64,000 nt of DNA from Terrimonas sp964445775. GTDB taxonomy: Bacteria; Bacteroidota; Bacteroidia; Chitinophagales; Chitinophagaceae. The stretch lies in NCBI GenBank assembly GCA_964445775.1, contig CAYUMH010000008.1, positions 1 through 64,000 on the forward strand, in the 5' to 3' direction. A program made the translations under genes and the position numbers. Position 1 is the stretch's first letter, and every line of letters starts with the position of its first letter. Of this stretch, positions 1 through 8,187 are shown piece by piece. The notes beneath the pieces were generated by a model. It was not told where the DNA came from and did not search any database. It was given only the letters and a program-made list of their open reading frames with translations.

Positions 1-1838
1 CATTCACCCTGGTACATATAATACACATCCTTGGGAAAGCCTGCCAAATCAATAATACCATAATACGAACTCCTTGCAGGCCAGGGGTAAGGTATCGGTT
101 CGCCAATAAAATCAAAACCACTCCATACAAATAATCCCGATAAAAAATCGTGTTTTTTAATCAGCTTCCAGGTGGTTTCATGCGTGCTTCCCCAATAGGC
201 CGATACCTGGTCATAGGCCGATACCGTATAATCCGGATTTCCCTTCTCTACTATTTTTTGCGGCGATGCGGCCGGCCAGAAATAAGTACTGTCCGATGGC
301 ATATCATAATGCCCGCGGGTGGCAAAAGCACTCATATTCTCTGAGCCCAGGAATATTTGATCCGGAAAATGCTTTTGAAAATCTTCATATACTTCATGGT
401 GATAATTTAAACCTATCACGTCCAGTGCCCCGGCCTTATACATAAAATTCTTCTCCGGGTTCCACTCACTTAACCCTGCAGTTACGGGCCGGGTAGTATC
501 TACCGATTTAATGAGGGCTACCAATTCTTTGGTCAGGGTTATACCGGTCGAATCAAACTGCTCTCTGATCTCGTTACCAATACTCCACATAAATACAGAA
601 GGATTGTTCCGGTCGCGTAATACCATGTCCAGCAGATCTGCTCTATGCCATTGTTTAAAATCGGCGAAGTAGTCAAATTTGTTTTTCTTCTTGGCCCACA
701 TATCAAAAGCTTCGTCCATTACCAAAAAGCCCATCCTGTCACAAAGCTCCAGTAGTTCCTGCGCAGGCGGGTTATGCGCCGTACGAATGGCATTACAACC
801 CATGGCCTTTAAAATTTCCAACTGCCTTTCCATAGCCCTTACATTCACCGCTGCACCCAGGGCACCTAAATCATGGTGATTACAAACACCTTTTATTTTA
901 AGCCATTCGCCATTTAAGAAAAACCCTTTATCCTTATCAAAATGAAAGTAACGGATGCCAAAAATTTGCGATAGCTCATCCACTATTTTTCCATTCACGG
1001 TAAGCGTGGTCACCGCTTTGTATAAATTAGGTTTATCAACCGACCATAAAGCGGGTTGTTTAATTTGTACAGCAAACTGGTGTGTGCTTCCTTCACTGCC
1101 TACAGTAATACTTTTTATTTTACTGATTGGCTCAGTAGTAACGGGTTTGCCTGCCCCGTCATACACTTTGGTTGTAACAGTCACCACTGCATTTTTGCCG
1201 GAAAGATTGGTTATATCGGTGGCAAAGTTTACAACAGCATACTGTTTGTTAACCTGCGGTGTAGTAATAAACTGCCCCCATTTTTTAATAGCAACCGTAT
1301 TTGTAGCCACCAGTTTTACATTACGGTAAATACCCGAGCCGGAGTACCAGCGGGAGTTGGGTTGCATACTGTTATCCACTTTTACGGTAATAACATTCTT
1401 ATGCGGAGCTGGTTTTATATAAGGCGTAAGATCATAACTAAAGGCGCTGTACCCATAAGGACGCAGACCCAGGTATTGGCCATTGATCCAGACTTCGCTG
1501 TTACGGTACACACCATCAAATTCAACACGCACCTGTTTGCCTGCGGCCTGTTTGGGTAATACAAATGTTTTACGGTACCAGCCAATGCCGGTAGGTAATG
1601 CCCCGCCCTGTGTAGTAGTGGGATGGTCTTTGCTGAACCCGCCTTCAATACTCCAGTCATGCGGCAGGTTAAGGCTACGCCAGGCTGCATCATTGTATGC
1701 CGGTTGTATGGCTGTGCTGTCGTTTTTTAAACTGAATTTCCAGTTATCATTAAAGTTCAGTGTAAGCCTGGTACCGGATTGTGCGATCAACCCTGTTGAA
1801 ATAAAAAGACAAACGGTATAAATAAAAAGTTTTTTCAT
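1..1838 (-). CDS. GH2 family beta-galactosidase, partial (C-terminus beyond window)
   Basis: Secreted glycoside hydrolase of family 2, probably a beta-galactosidase acting on side chains of the pectic substrate handled by this locus. I read the frame from the ATG at 1838. A signal peptide (MKKLFIYTVCLFISTGLIAQ) is followed by the GH2 sugar-binding jelly roll (LPHDWSIEGG, GIGWYRKTF), the Ig-like domain, and a TIM barrel with the acid/base motif SIGNEI near residue 421 and the likely nucleophile in GSENMSAF near residue 498. The frame is open to base 1, so at least 612 residues are present and the end is missing. It is the last visible gene of a co-oriented run and lies 79 bp after the GH78 gene. 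The family is secure; galactose specificity is inferred from motif style only. Confidence 0.9.
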   Translation of the reverse strand, partial: MKKLFIYTVCLFISTGLIAQSGTRLTLNFNDNWKFSLKNDSTAIQPAYNDAAWRSLNLPHDWSIEGGFSKDHPTTTQGGALPTGIGWYRKTFVLPKQAAGKQVRVEFDGVYRNSEVWINGQYLGLRPYGYSAFSYDLTPYIKPAPHKNVITVKVDNSMQPNSRWYSGSGIYRNVKLVATNTVAIKKWGQFITTPQVNKQYAVVNFATDITNLSGKNAVVTVTTKVYDGAGKPVTTEPISKIKSITVGSEGSTHQFAVQIKQPALWSVDKPNLYKAVTTLTVNGKIVDELSQIFGIRYFHFDKDKGFFLNGEWLKIKGVCNHHDLGALGAAVNVRAMERQLEILKAMGCNAIRTAHNPPAQELLELCDRMGFLVMDEAFDMWAKKKNKFDYFADFKQWHRADLLDMVLRDRNNPSVFMWSIGNEIREQFDSTGITLTKELVALIKSVDTTRPVTAGLSEWNPEKNFMYKAGALDVIGLNYHHEVYEDFQKHFPDQIFLGSENMSAFATRGHYDMPSDSTYFWPAASPQKIVEKGNPDYTVSAYDQVSAYWGSTHETTWKLIKKHDFLSGLFVWSGFDFIGEPIPYPWPARSSYYGIIDLAGFPKDVYYMYQGE

Positions 1839-1840
1839 TG

Positions 1841-1885
1841 TTCAATAGCATTACTACAGTTGAATGGAGCGTCGCAACAGCAGCC
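1841..1885 (-). repeat. dispersed repeat family II, copy A
   Basis: In the minus-strand sense this intergenic stretch reads GTTGCGACGCTCCATTCAAC followed by TGTAGTAATGCTATTGAAC. Near-identical words occur at 8109, 17671, 50471, 59650 and 62456. It sits between the GH78 stop and the GH2 start. Confidence 0.6.
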
Positions 1886-1917
1886 CCATCAGGGCCCTAA
1901 AGCCCGCATACAAATAA

Positions 1918-4611
1918 TTATTTTAGCGTTACGGTGAATTTGTGTTCACCGGAACCAATATTAACGGGTTTGTTTATTTTAGTATTGGACGGCAATATGA
2001 TCTTTGCCGTTGTATTAGCCGGTATGGTAACGGTTAATTCAAACTGTTTTCCTTCTTTTTTCCAGGCCGATTGAATAACACCATACACTGAATGATAACT
2101 GGCTTCTGCCGATTTTACCGTACCCACTGCCTGCGGTTGGATAATAGTATTTTTATACCCCACACTATTGGGCGCTTGTTTAATACCGGCCAGGCTTTCA
2201 TAAAACCATTCCATCAAATGGCCCAACATTAAGTGATTATTACTCACTGTTGGCAATGCCTGCCATGATTCAGTTAAAGCCGTAGCGCCCTGTGCCAGCT
2301 GGTAACCATAACCGGGTACATCACTGCGACAGTTCATATCAAAAATAACATCATCGCGACCTGCATCGCTGAGTACTTTTAATAAATAGCGATAGCCTAT
2401 ATCACCGGCCGTTACTTTGTTATCATTTTTTTTAATGCTGCCGATTAAGTTTTTTAATACGGCCTGCCTGTTTTTATCCTCCACCAGGCCCATGTATAAA
2501 GGCATGGCGTTGGAGGTCTGGCTACCACTGCCATACTGCATTTTTGCCGGGTGAAAATAAGCTTTGTTAAATGCTTTTTTAATGCGTGCAGCCTCGTCTT
2601 TAAATTCAACTGCATCATATTTTTCGCCTAACAGGTTGGCCACTTTTTCCATAATACAGAGGTCGTAATAATAGTAGGCCGTTGCGGTTAATCCCATGGG
2701 TGTTAATTGTGAAAAGCCCGGGCGTTGCGGCCCCAGGTCATACCAATCACTCAGACCCCACATCAGTAAGCCACTGCTGTCTTTCGATTGCAGGTATCTT
2801 ATATAGCGGCGCATGGTAGCATAGTTATCTTCCAGCGCTTTTTTATCGCCGTACCATAGGTAACTATACCAGGGAAAGATAATGGCATTGCTGCCCCATT
2901 CCGGTGAATCACGGAAATAACCATCTGCAAAATGCATTTCAGTAAACTCCGGGACCGTACTCGGCACCAAACCTTTGGAGGATTGCGCCACCTGTATATC
3001 ACGGAATATTTTTTGTGATAGCGGAGAAATATTGTAGTTGTATTGTATGGAATTACCCACGAGATGCACTTCTTCCTGCCAGCCCAGTTTTTCGCGGTGC
3101 GGACAATCAGTAAATACACTTTGCATATTACTGTTAATGGCCCATAAAATCAGGTCAAAAGTTTTATTGAACAACTCGCTGGAACTATGGAAGCTTCCCA
3201 CTTTACCGGCACTGTTACGGGAGTGTAGTCCTTTAACTGCGGTTACAACCGGGAAACCGGTCGATGTCGTGTTTTTAACCAGCTCTACCTGTACATACCG
3301 GTAACCATAGTAATGAAAACGGGGCTGCCAGCTTTCCTCACCCCCGCCTTTTAAAATGTATTGGTAGAATACCGGGCTGCCGGTGTGTTTCTGATTCGCC
3401 AATCCCTTATCCGTTAATAGTTCCGCGGGCCGTAAACGGATGGTATCACCCTTATTGCCTTTTACCGTAATAGCGGGTATGCCGGACATGTTTTGTCCCA
3501 TATCATACACCCATAAGGTATCATTGATTTTTGTTTGTTGTACCGGGTTAAAAGTCTGCATAATTTTTACCGGTGTACTTACCTGCGATTGCAGGTCATG
3601 CCCGGTGGTAACCAATACCGGCTTCCATTGCCCATCATTAAATCCGGGTTGGTCCCAACCGGCTTGTTCCAGGTTGGCATCATAATCTTCGCCACCATAA
3701 ATGCTGGAAAAGATAATGGGTGAAGCCGCGGTTTTCCAGGTATCATCGGAAATAATATCTTCTTTGGTGCCATCGGTATATTCTATCGCAATACGGCTGA
3801 TCATTTTAGGATAATCATAACCGCCGGTCATTTTACGGTAACGCTCACCGGGTATATAATAAAAGCCATTGCCCAGCATCACGCCCACTGCATTTTGTCC
3901 AGGTTGCAAATAATTGCTGATATCAAAACTTACATACAATGCCTGTTTGTTATACAGGGTCCAACCGGGGTCTAAAAAATGATCGCCCACTTTTTTACCG
4001 TTCAGCATCATTTCAAATTGACCAAGGCCACAAATAAAAGCGGTAGCCTGTTTAATGGGTTTGCTAACCGTAAATTGTTTACGCAATAAAGGCAATGTAT
4101 TCGGTCGCTTGCCCCAGCTTTTATCACCATTACCATGAGCAGCGGGATAAATCTTCCTTGCATCCGGTAAAATGGCATTGGTGATCCATTGTGCTTTTTT
4201 CCAGTCATGTTGGGTAAACAAACCCATCTGCCAGGAGCTGACAGGGCTCCACGGTGACTGGTTACCTTTATTATCCCAGCTCATTACTTTCCAGTAATAA
4301 CGGGTAGCGGGGGCTAAAGCCGGGCCGTTGTAGGACACCTGTATAGAAGTACTTGCATTGATTTTTTTAGAATCCCAGGTAATATTTTCGTTATTAACCA
4401 AGGCCAGGGAGTCGGTACTTACTGCAATACGATAAGCCGTTTGCAAAACATTTTTCTGTGATGATTGCAGTTCCCAGCTTAATGCAGGTTGCGCGATATC
4501 TATTCCCAGGGGCCTAACCTGCAATTGGCAACGCAGGTTGGTTACCGTAAAGTTTTGTGCCTTTACTGTAAGCGGGATAGTACACCATAAAATAAAAAAT
4601 AGTCTGTTCAT
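1918..4611 (-). CDS. GH78 alpha-L-rhamnosidase
   Basis: Secreted alpha-L-rhamnosidase that removes terminal L-rhamnose from rhamnogalacturonan or rhamnosylated side chains. The 897-residue product begins with a signal peptide ending in TVKAQ. The Bac_rhamnosid_N fibronectin-like domain follows (LRCQLQVRPLGIDIAQPALSW), then a concanavalin/jelly-roll module, and an (alpha/alpha)6 barrel carrying the family hallmark DCPHREKLGWQEE near residue 500. Length and domain order are typical for Bacteroidetes GH78. It lies 12 bp downstream of the GH2-malectin gene in the same orientation, so co-transcription is likely. The rhamnose permease upstream in the locus fits this activity. Confidence 0.95.
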   Translation of the reverse strand: MNRLFFILWCTIPLTVKAQNFTVTNLRCQLQVRPLGIDIAQPALSWELQSSQKNVLQTAYRIAVSTDSLALVNNENITWDSKKINASTSIQVSYNGPALAPATRYYWKVMSWDNKGNQSPWSPVSSWQMGLFTQHDWKKAQWITNAILPDARKIYPAAHGNGDKSWGKRPNTLPLLRKQFTVSKPIKQATAFICGLGQFEMMLNGKKVGDHFLDPGWTLYNKQALYVSFDISNYLQPGQNAVGVMLGNGFYYIPGERYRKMTGGYDYPKMISRIAIEYTDGTKEDIISDDTWKTAASPIIFSSIYGGEDYDANLEQAGWDQPGFNDGQWKPVLVTTGHDLQSQVSTPVKIMQTFNPVQQTKINDTLWVYDMGQNMSGIPAITVKGNKGDTIRLRPAELLTDKGLANQKHTGSPVFYQYILKGGGEESWQPRFHYYGYRYVQVELVKNTTSTGFPVVTAVKGLHSRNSAGKVGSFHSSSELFNKTFDLILWAINSNMQSVFTDCPHREKLGWQEEVHLVGNSIQYNYNISPLSQKIFRDIQVAQSSKGLVPSTVPEFTEMHFADGYFRDSPEWGSNAIIFPWYSYLWYGDKKALEDNYATMRRYIRYLQSKDSSGLLMWGLSDWYDLGPQRPGFSQLTPMGLTATAYYYYDLCIMEKVANLLGEKYDAVEFKDEAARIKKAFNKAYFHPAKMQYGSGSQTSNAMPLYMGLVEDKNRQAVLKNLIGSIKKNDNKVTAGDIGYRYLLKVLSDAGRDDVIFDMNCRSDVPGYGYQLAQGATALTESWQALPTVSNNHLMLGHLMEWFYESLAGIKQAPNSVGYKNTIIQPQAVGTVKSAEASYHSVYGVIQSAWKKEGKQFELTVTIPANTTAKIILPSNTKINKPVNIGSGEHKFTVTLK

Positions 4612-4623
4612 TATCTCAAGCTC

Positions 4624-7600
4624 CTATTGTATTTCAATACTCCGTATCGCTAATTGTTGTCCCCCCTCGGTAATAAAACGCACCCGGTAATGACCGGCAT
4701 TGATCATGCCCGGTGTATTAAAAGTAACGGTATTCCATTTACCGGGCCGGGTAAAGCCAATGACCAGCTCTTCATCCAGCATAATATCATCTGCCGAATT
4801 GATCAATTGTAATCGTCCTTTTATTTCCTGTTGCAGCGGGTAATAGTATTTAAATGTGATGGCATACTGATCGGCCACACCGGTATGCACCGGCCATTCC
4901 ACCATCACGGTGTTATTGGTATTCACCAAACCACATTCTTTTTCATTGGCGATGGCAGCCTGCACACCTTGCGGCAATATGGCTTTATCAATATTGTACA
5001 CTGTTGTTTTTTTCAGGTCAAAAGCGGCCTGCATACTGTCCACCGGCACTACCATGATCAACTGGTTATAATTTGCTGCTTTCACTGTAACCAGTTCATC
5101 TGCCTTATAACGTTTACGGTACACCGCATATAATTTACTGCCATCTTCATCGGTTTCTACAAAAGTTTGTGTGGCTTCCATTTGTGCAAGCCATTCTGCC
5201 GAGGGTTGTATGGCCGTATCTATACCAATAAAAACATCGGCTGGCTTGTGCACCGTAAAACTAATATCGTCATTTTGTTGCCTGGGTTGCTGTATCCAAT
5301 CGGCGCCATATAATTTAGCAGGTAGTGAACGAAATTGTATACCTGCATCACTGAACACCTTATCACCCGCATCTAACCAGGTTTGAGCCCTAACCGTTTT
5401 ATTTTGTACTGTAATTAGCGGTAAAGCCGGTACAGGTTGTACATTTTTGTTGGTAGTAGCAATAGCGATACCAGCTATCACTGCCTGCCCTGCTTTTATA
5501 TGAGGAAACGATAAGCGAAGCATACCACCCTTTACCTGTACCGTGATCACTTTTTTTAGAGCCGCATTTGTACCGGCTTCTTTCCAGATATCGAGATCTT
5601 GTAAAACCGTTTTATCATTCACGGCCACATCAAATAAACGCATGGCCCGGGCATCCATACCACCACCAATACCCAGCCAGGGTTCATTGAAATATAGTTC
5701 TATCCTGTATTCGCCATCCGGCAGGGGGAACTGGTATTGTAATTGTTCGCGGCCATATCTGAATGTTTGAAACAGTGGCCAGTCCCTGGTGTTTTTAATA
5801 GGGTCATTTGTCCGGCGCTGACTGGCAAAAAAAGCAGGCATACCGGAAAAATGATTGGTCCAGGATAGAGAGCCCCAATTTTTAGTATTGCCGTTGGGTA
5901 CTGATCTATCGGCTTCCCATTTGTTCTGGTAAGTATCCATGTACTCCGGACCGCCACAGTTGATACGGTATACATAATTAAATCCTTTGGCCGGTTCCAG
6001 TAAAGGCTTTGCGGCACGGTATAATTTTTCAAAACCCGGCGCCTGCGGTAAATGATCCAGCACAATAGTATCCCTGGCCACCACTTTACCTTTTATATAG
6101 CCTACCGCGTACAAAACATTATATTGAATATTTGCCTTATCCCAGGTAAAATGCGTGCCGGTACCATCGCGTTTTCTTTTACCTAAGGAGGAGGCTTCAA
6201 CATCATTAAACAGTTCTACCTCCTCGCAATTAGAGTAGACACGGATGTTATTTTTAATACCGGGTGTTGTCCAGCGGTTAGGCCAGGTATGTGAGGCAAT
6301 ATAGACCATCGGTGCAGTGGTGTAGTTACTGCGGTACATATACAGTACATCTGTTGGCTCTTCCCACGGCGTTAATAAACCTTTATAGTTTACGGGGCCA
6401 ATCCTGTCCAGTTCACGCAAGCCTTCGCCACCCTGTACCCTGCCGGGGTTATCATGCGAAGTGAGCAGCCAAAAGAAATGACCGGCCGCACTGTCCTTCG
6501 CTTTTTCTGCCAGGCGGACTTTTTGTTCCATCAGCTCCGTCATGCGGTCTTCACTCACCGGACCGTTTTGTACAAAGCCGCCTTCGGTATGTAGGTCCAG
6601 TGTACGCCATGCACCGTATTCACCAATCAACACCTGTCGTTTTACATCCTGGTCATAAGCAGCGGGATTGCCGCCGTAGGTACCGGTCCAGTTTTGTGGT
6701 ACATCCCAATCCGTTCCTTTACCTCCATTGCAGGTAGTTACCAATCTTTCTGTAGAGGCTGTCGGATCGAGCGAACGGATCAGTTCTGTACATTCTTTGG
6801 CAAAGTCTTCGGGTAAAGTGCTTTCGTTTTGCAAACCCCATAAAACTACAGAGGGATCATTTCTTCTTTCTATCACCCACTCCCTTAATAGTTTTTTAAA
6901 GTTGCTGCGAAATGCGGGATTATCGAACCAGATATGTGCCGATAATTGTGTCCACCATAAAATACCCAACTCATTACATAATTGCCCGTATAATAAATGA
7001 TGCGGCTGGTGCCCGTCACGGAACGCATTAAAACCGGTTGATTTGATCCAGTTCATTCTTGCCTTCACCTGCTCTTTACTAAAAGCATGGCTTTGTCCGA
7101 TAATATGTTCATATTCTGCAATGCCATTCATAAATACAGCCTGCCCGTTTAATAAAAACTGGTTAGTGGGTGTATGCCATTTCACTGTACGAAAGCCAAA
7201 ATTTGTTTTTGTTTCGTCCAGCAAGCGGTTATTTTCTTTTACGGTGGTAACAATCGTATACAGGTAAGGGTTGGTAACTGACCAGCGCACCGGCTTATGG
7301 ATAATAATATTTTTTTGTAGTTGTGTTAATGAGTCCCCGGCTTGCAGCACCTGATTATAACTAACCGTTTTAACGGTTTGTTGTTGCGCATTTAATAAAC
7401 GGTGAGTAACTGTTACCGTTCGTTTAGTTAGGCCATAGTTTTTTATCGTGGCATTAATATTCAATGTTGATTGTTGTTCCCCTACATCGGCCCAGGCATG
7501 AATACCAAAGGGTTCAATACGCACATCATTCGTAACCAGTAATTGTACCGGCCTGAATATGCCCATGGGTTGAGACCCTTCTGAAAAACCACGCTCCTCA

Positions 7601-8187
7601 CTGCAGCCACCGCATACCCAGGGCAGGTCCTGTATATGTGCCGGGTGACCGGCCCGCACCATTAACAGGTTATCCGTGCCATCCGTTTTTAATTGCCGCG
7701 TAATATCCAGGGTAAAACTGGTGCGTCCACCGGCATGTTCGCCTATATAAACATCATTTAAGTATACGGTAGCATAAGAGCCCACGCCTTCAAAAACCAG
7801 GAAGAAACGTTTACCCTGTTTGGAGGCAGTAAGCGTAATATTTTTTTTATACCAGGCTGTACCATGTTTGTTACCATGTAATAAACGGCGATAGCCATGG
7901 TAATCATCCCAGTTATGCGGTATAGTCACTTTTTTCCAGCCTGAATTAGTAGCTGGTAATAATTCATCCGTCGCTGTTACTGCCGCATAGTCATTGGCCG
8001 TAGTGAGCCAGTTATCATGCAGGTTGATTTGTGTACGCTGTCCCGATGATTGTAAGGCAGTAATACAACATAGCATGGTAAAAAAGATGCCATGAAAAAC
8101 CGGACGACGAACGGAGCGTCGCAACCACTGCTGCTTTCTATTCCCCAGGCCGGTATCATAAAAATTATTGTACTTGCAATGCCGCAT
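4624..8187 (-). CDS. GH2 family glycoside hydrolase with malectin-like domain
   Basis: Large secreted GH2 enzyme of 1187 residues, substrate unknown (beta-galactosidase- or beta-glucuronidase-like). It has the sugar-binding domain (IPHNWDDYHGYRR), the Ig-like domain, and a TIM barrel with acid/base GLQNES near residue 452 and candidate nucleophile IGEYGAW near 522. A malectin-like carbohydrate-binding domain starts near residue 744 (YRINCGGPEYMDTY), and further beta-rich modules extend to the end. The start is uncertain. The ATG at 8187 lies inside the end of the GH95 gene, a TTG at 8124 would give an RR-containing signal peptide, and the ATG at 8076 (MLCCITALQSSGQ) leaves only a short one. 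A repeat copy lies within the first 40 codons. Confidence 0.85.
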   Translation of the reverse strand: MRHCKYNNFYDTGLGNRKQQWLRRSVRRPVFHGIFFTMLCCITALQSSGQRTQINLHDNWLTTANDYAAVTATDELLPATNSGWKKVTIPHNWDDYHGYRRLLHGNKHGTAWYKKNITLTASKQGKRFFLVFEGVGSYATVYLNDVYIGEHAGGRTSFTLDITRQLKTDGTDNLLMVRAGHPAHIQDLPWVCGGCSEERGFSEGSQPMGIFRPVQLLVTNDVRIEPFGIHAWADVGEQQSTLNINATIKNYGLTKRTVTVTHRLLNAQQQTVKTVSYNQVLQAGDSLTQLQKNIIIHKPVRWSVTNPYLYTIVTTVKENNRLLDETKTNFGFRTVKWHTPTNQFLLNGQAVFMNGIAEYEHIIGQSHAFSKEQVKARMNWIKSTGFNAFRDGHQPHHLLYGQLCNELGILWWTQLSAHIWFDNPAFRSNFKKLLREWVIERRNDPSVVLWGLQNESTLPEDFAKECTELIRSLDPTASTERLVTTCNGGKGTDWDVPQNWTGTYGGNPAAYDQDVKRQVLIGEYGAWRTLDLHTEGGFVQNGPVSEDRMTELMEQKVRLAEKAKDSAAGHFFWLLTSHDNPGRVQGGEGLRELDRIGPVNYKGLLTPWEEPTDVLYMYRSNYTTAPMVYIASHTWPNRWTTPGIKNNIRVYSNCEEVELFNDVEASSLGKRKRDGTGTHFTWDKANIQYNVLYAVGYIKGKVVARDTIVLDHLPQAPGFEKLYRAAKPLLEPAKGFNYVYRINCGGPEYMDTYQNKWEADRSVPNGNTKNWGSLSWTNHFSGMPAFFASQRRTNDPIKNTRDWPLFQTFRYGREQLQYQFPLPDGEYRIELYFNEPWLGIGGGMDARAMRLFDVAVNDKTVLQDLDIWKEAGTNAALKKVITVQVKGGMLRLSFPHIKAGQAVIAGIAIATTNKNVQPVPALPLITVQNKTVRAQTWLDAGDKVFSDAGIQFRSLPAKLYGADWIQQPRQQNDDISFTVHKPADVFIGIDTAIQPSAEWLAQMEATQTFVETDEDGSKLYAVYRKRYKADELVTVKAANYNQLIMVVPVDSMQAAFDLKKTTVYNIDKAILPQGVQAAIANEKECGLVNTNNTVMVEWPVHTGVADQYAITFKYYYPLQQEIKGRLQLINSADDIMLDEELVIGFTRPGKWNTVTFNTPGMINAGHYRVRFITEGGQQLAIRSIEIQ
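8109..8130 (-). repeat. dispersed repeat family II core inside the 5' end of the GH2-malectin frame
   Basis: The minus-strand word GTTGCGACGCTCCGTTC matches the core of the intergenic family II repeats (copies at 1841 and 17671). Here it lies between the GH95 stop and the signal-peptide hydrophobic core of the next gene, and it is read as part of the long frame. Confidence 0.55.

Noticed and set aside
955..1559. Overlapping plus-strand open frames of 124 and 167 codons
   Set aside because: Antisense shadows of the GH2 gene, which has continuous domain-level similarity on the minus strand.
7967..8187. Frameshift between the GH95 and GH2-malectin genes
   Set aside because: Both frames are intact; the 23-bp overlap is explained by an overlong start of the second gene.
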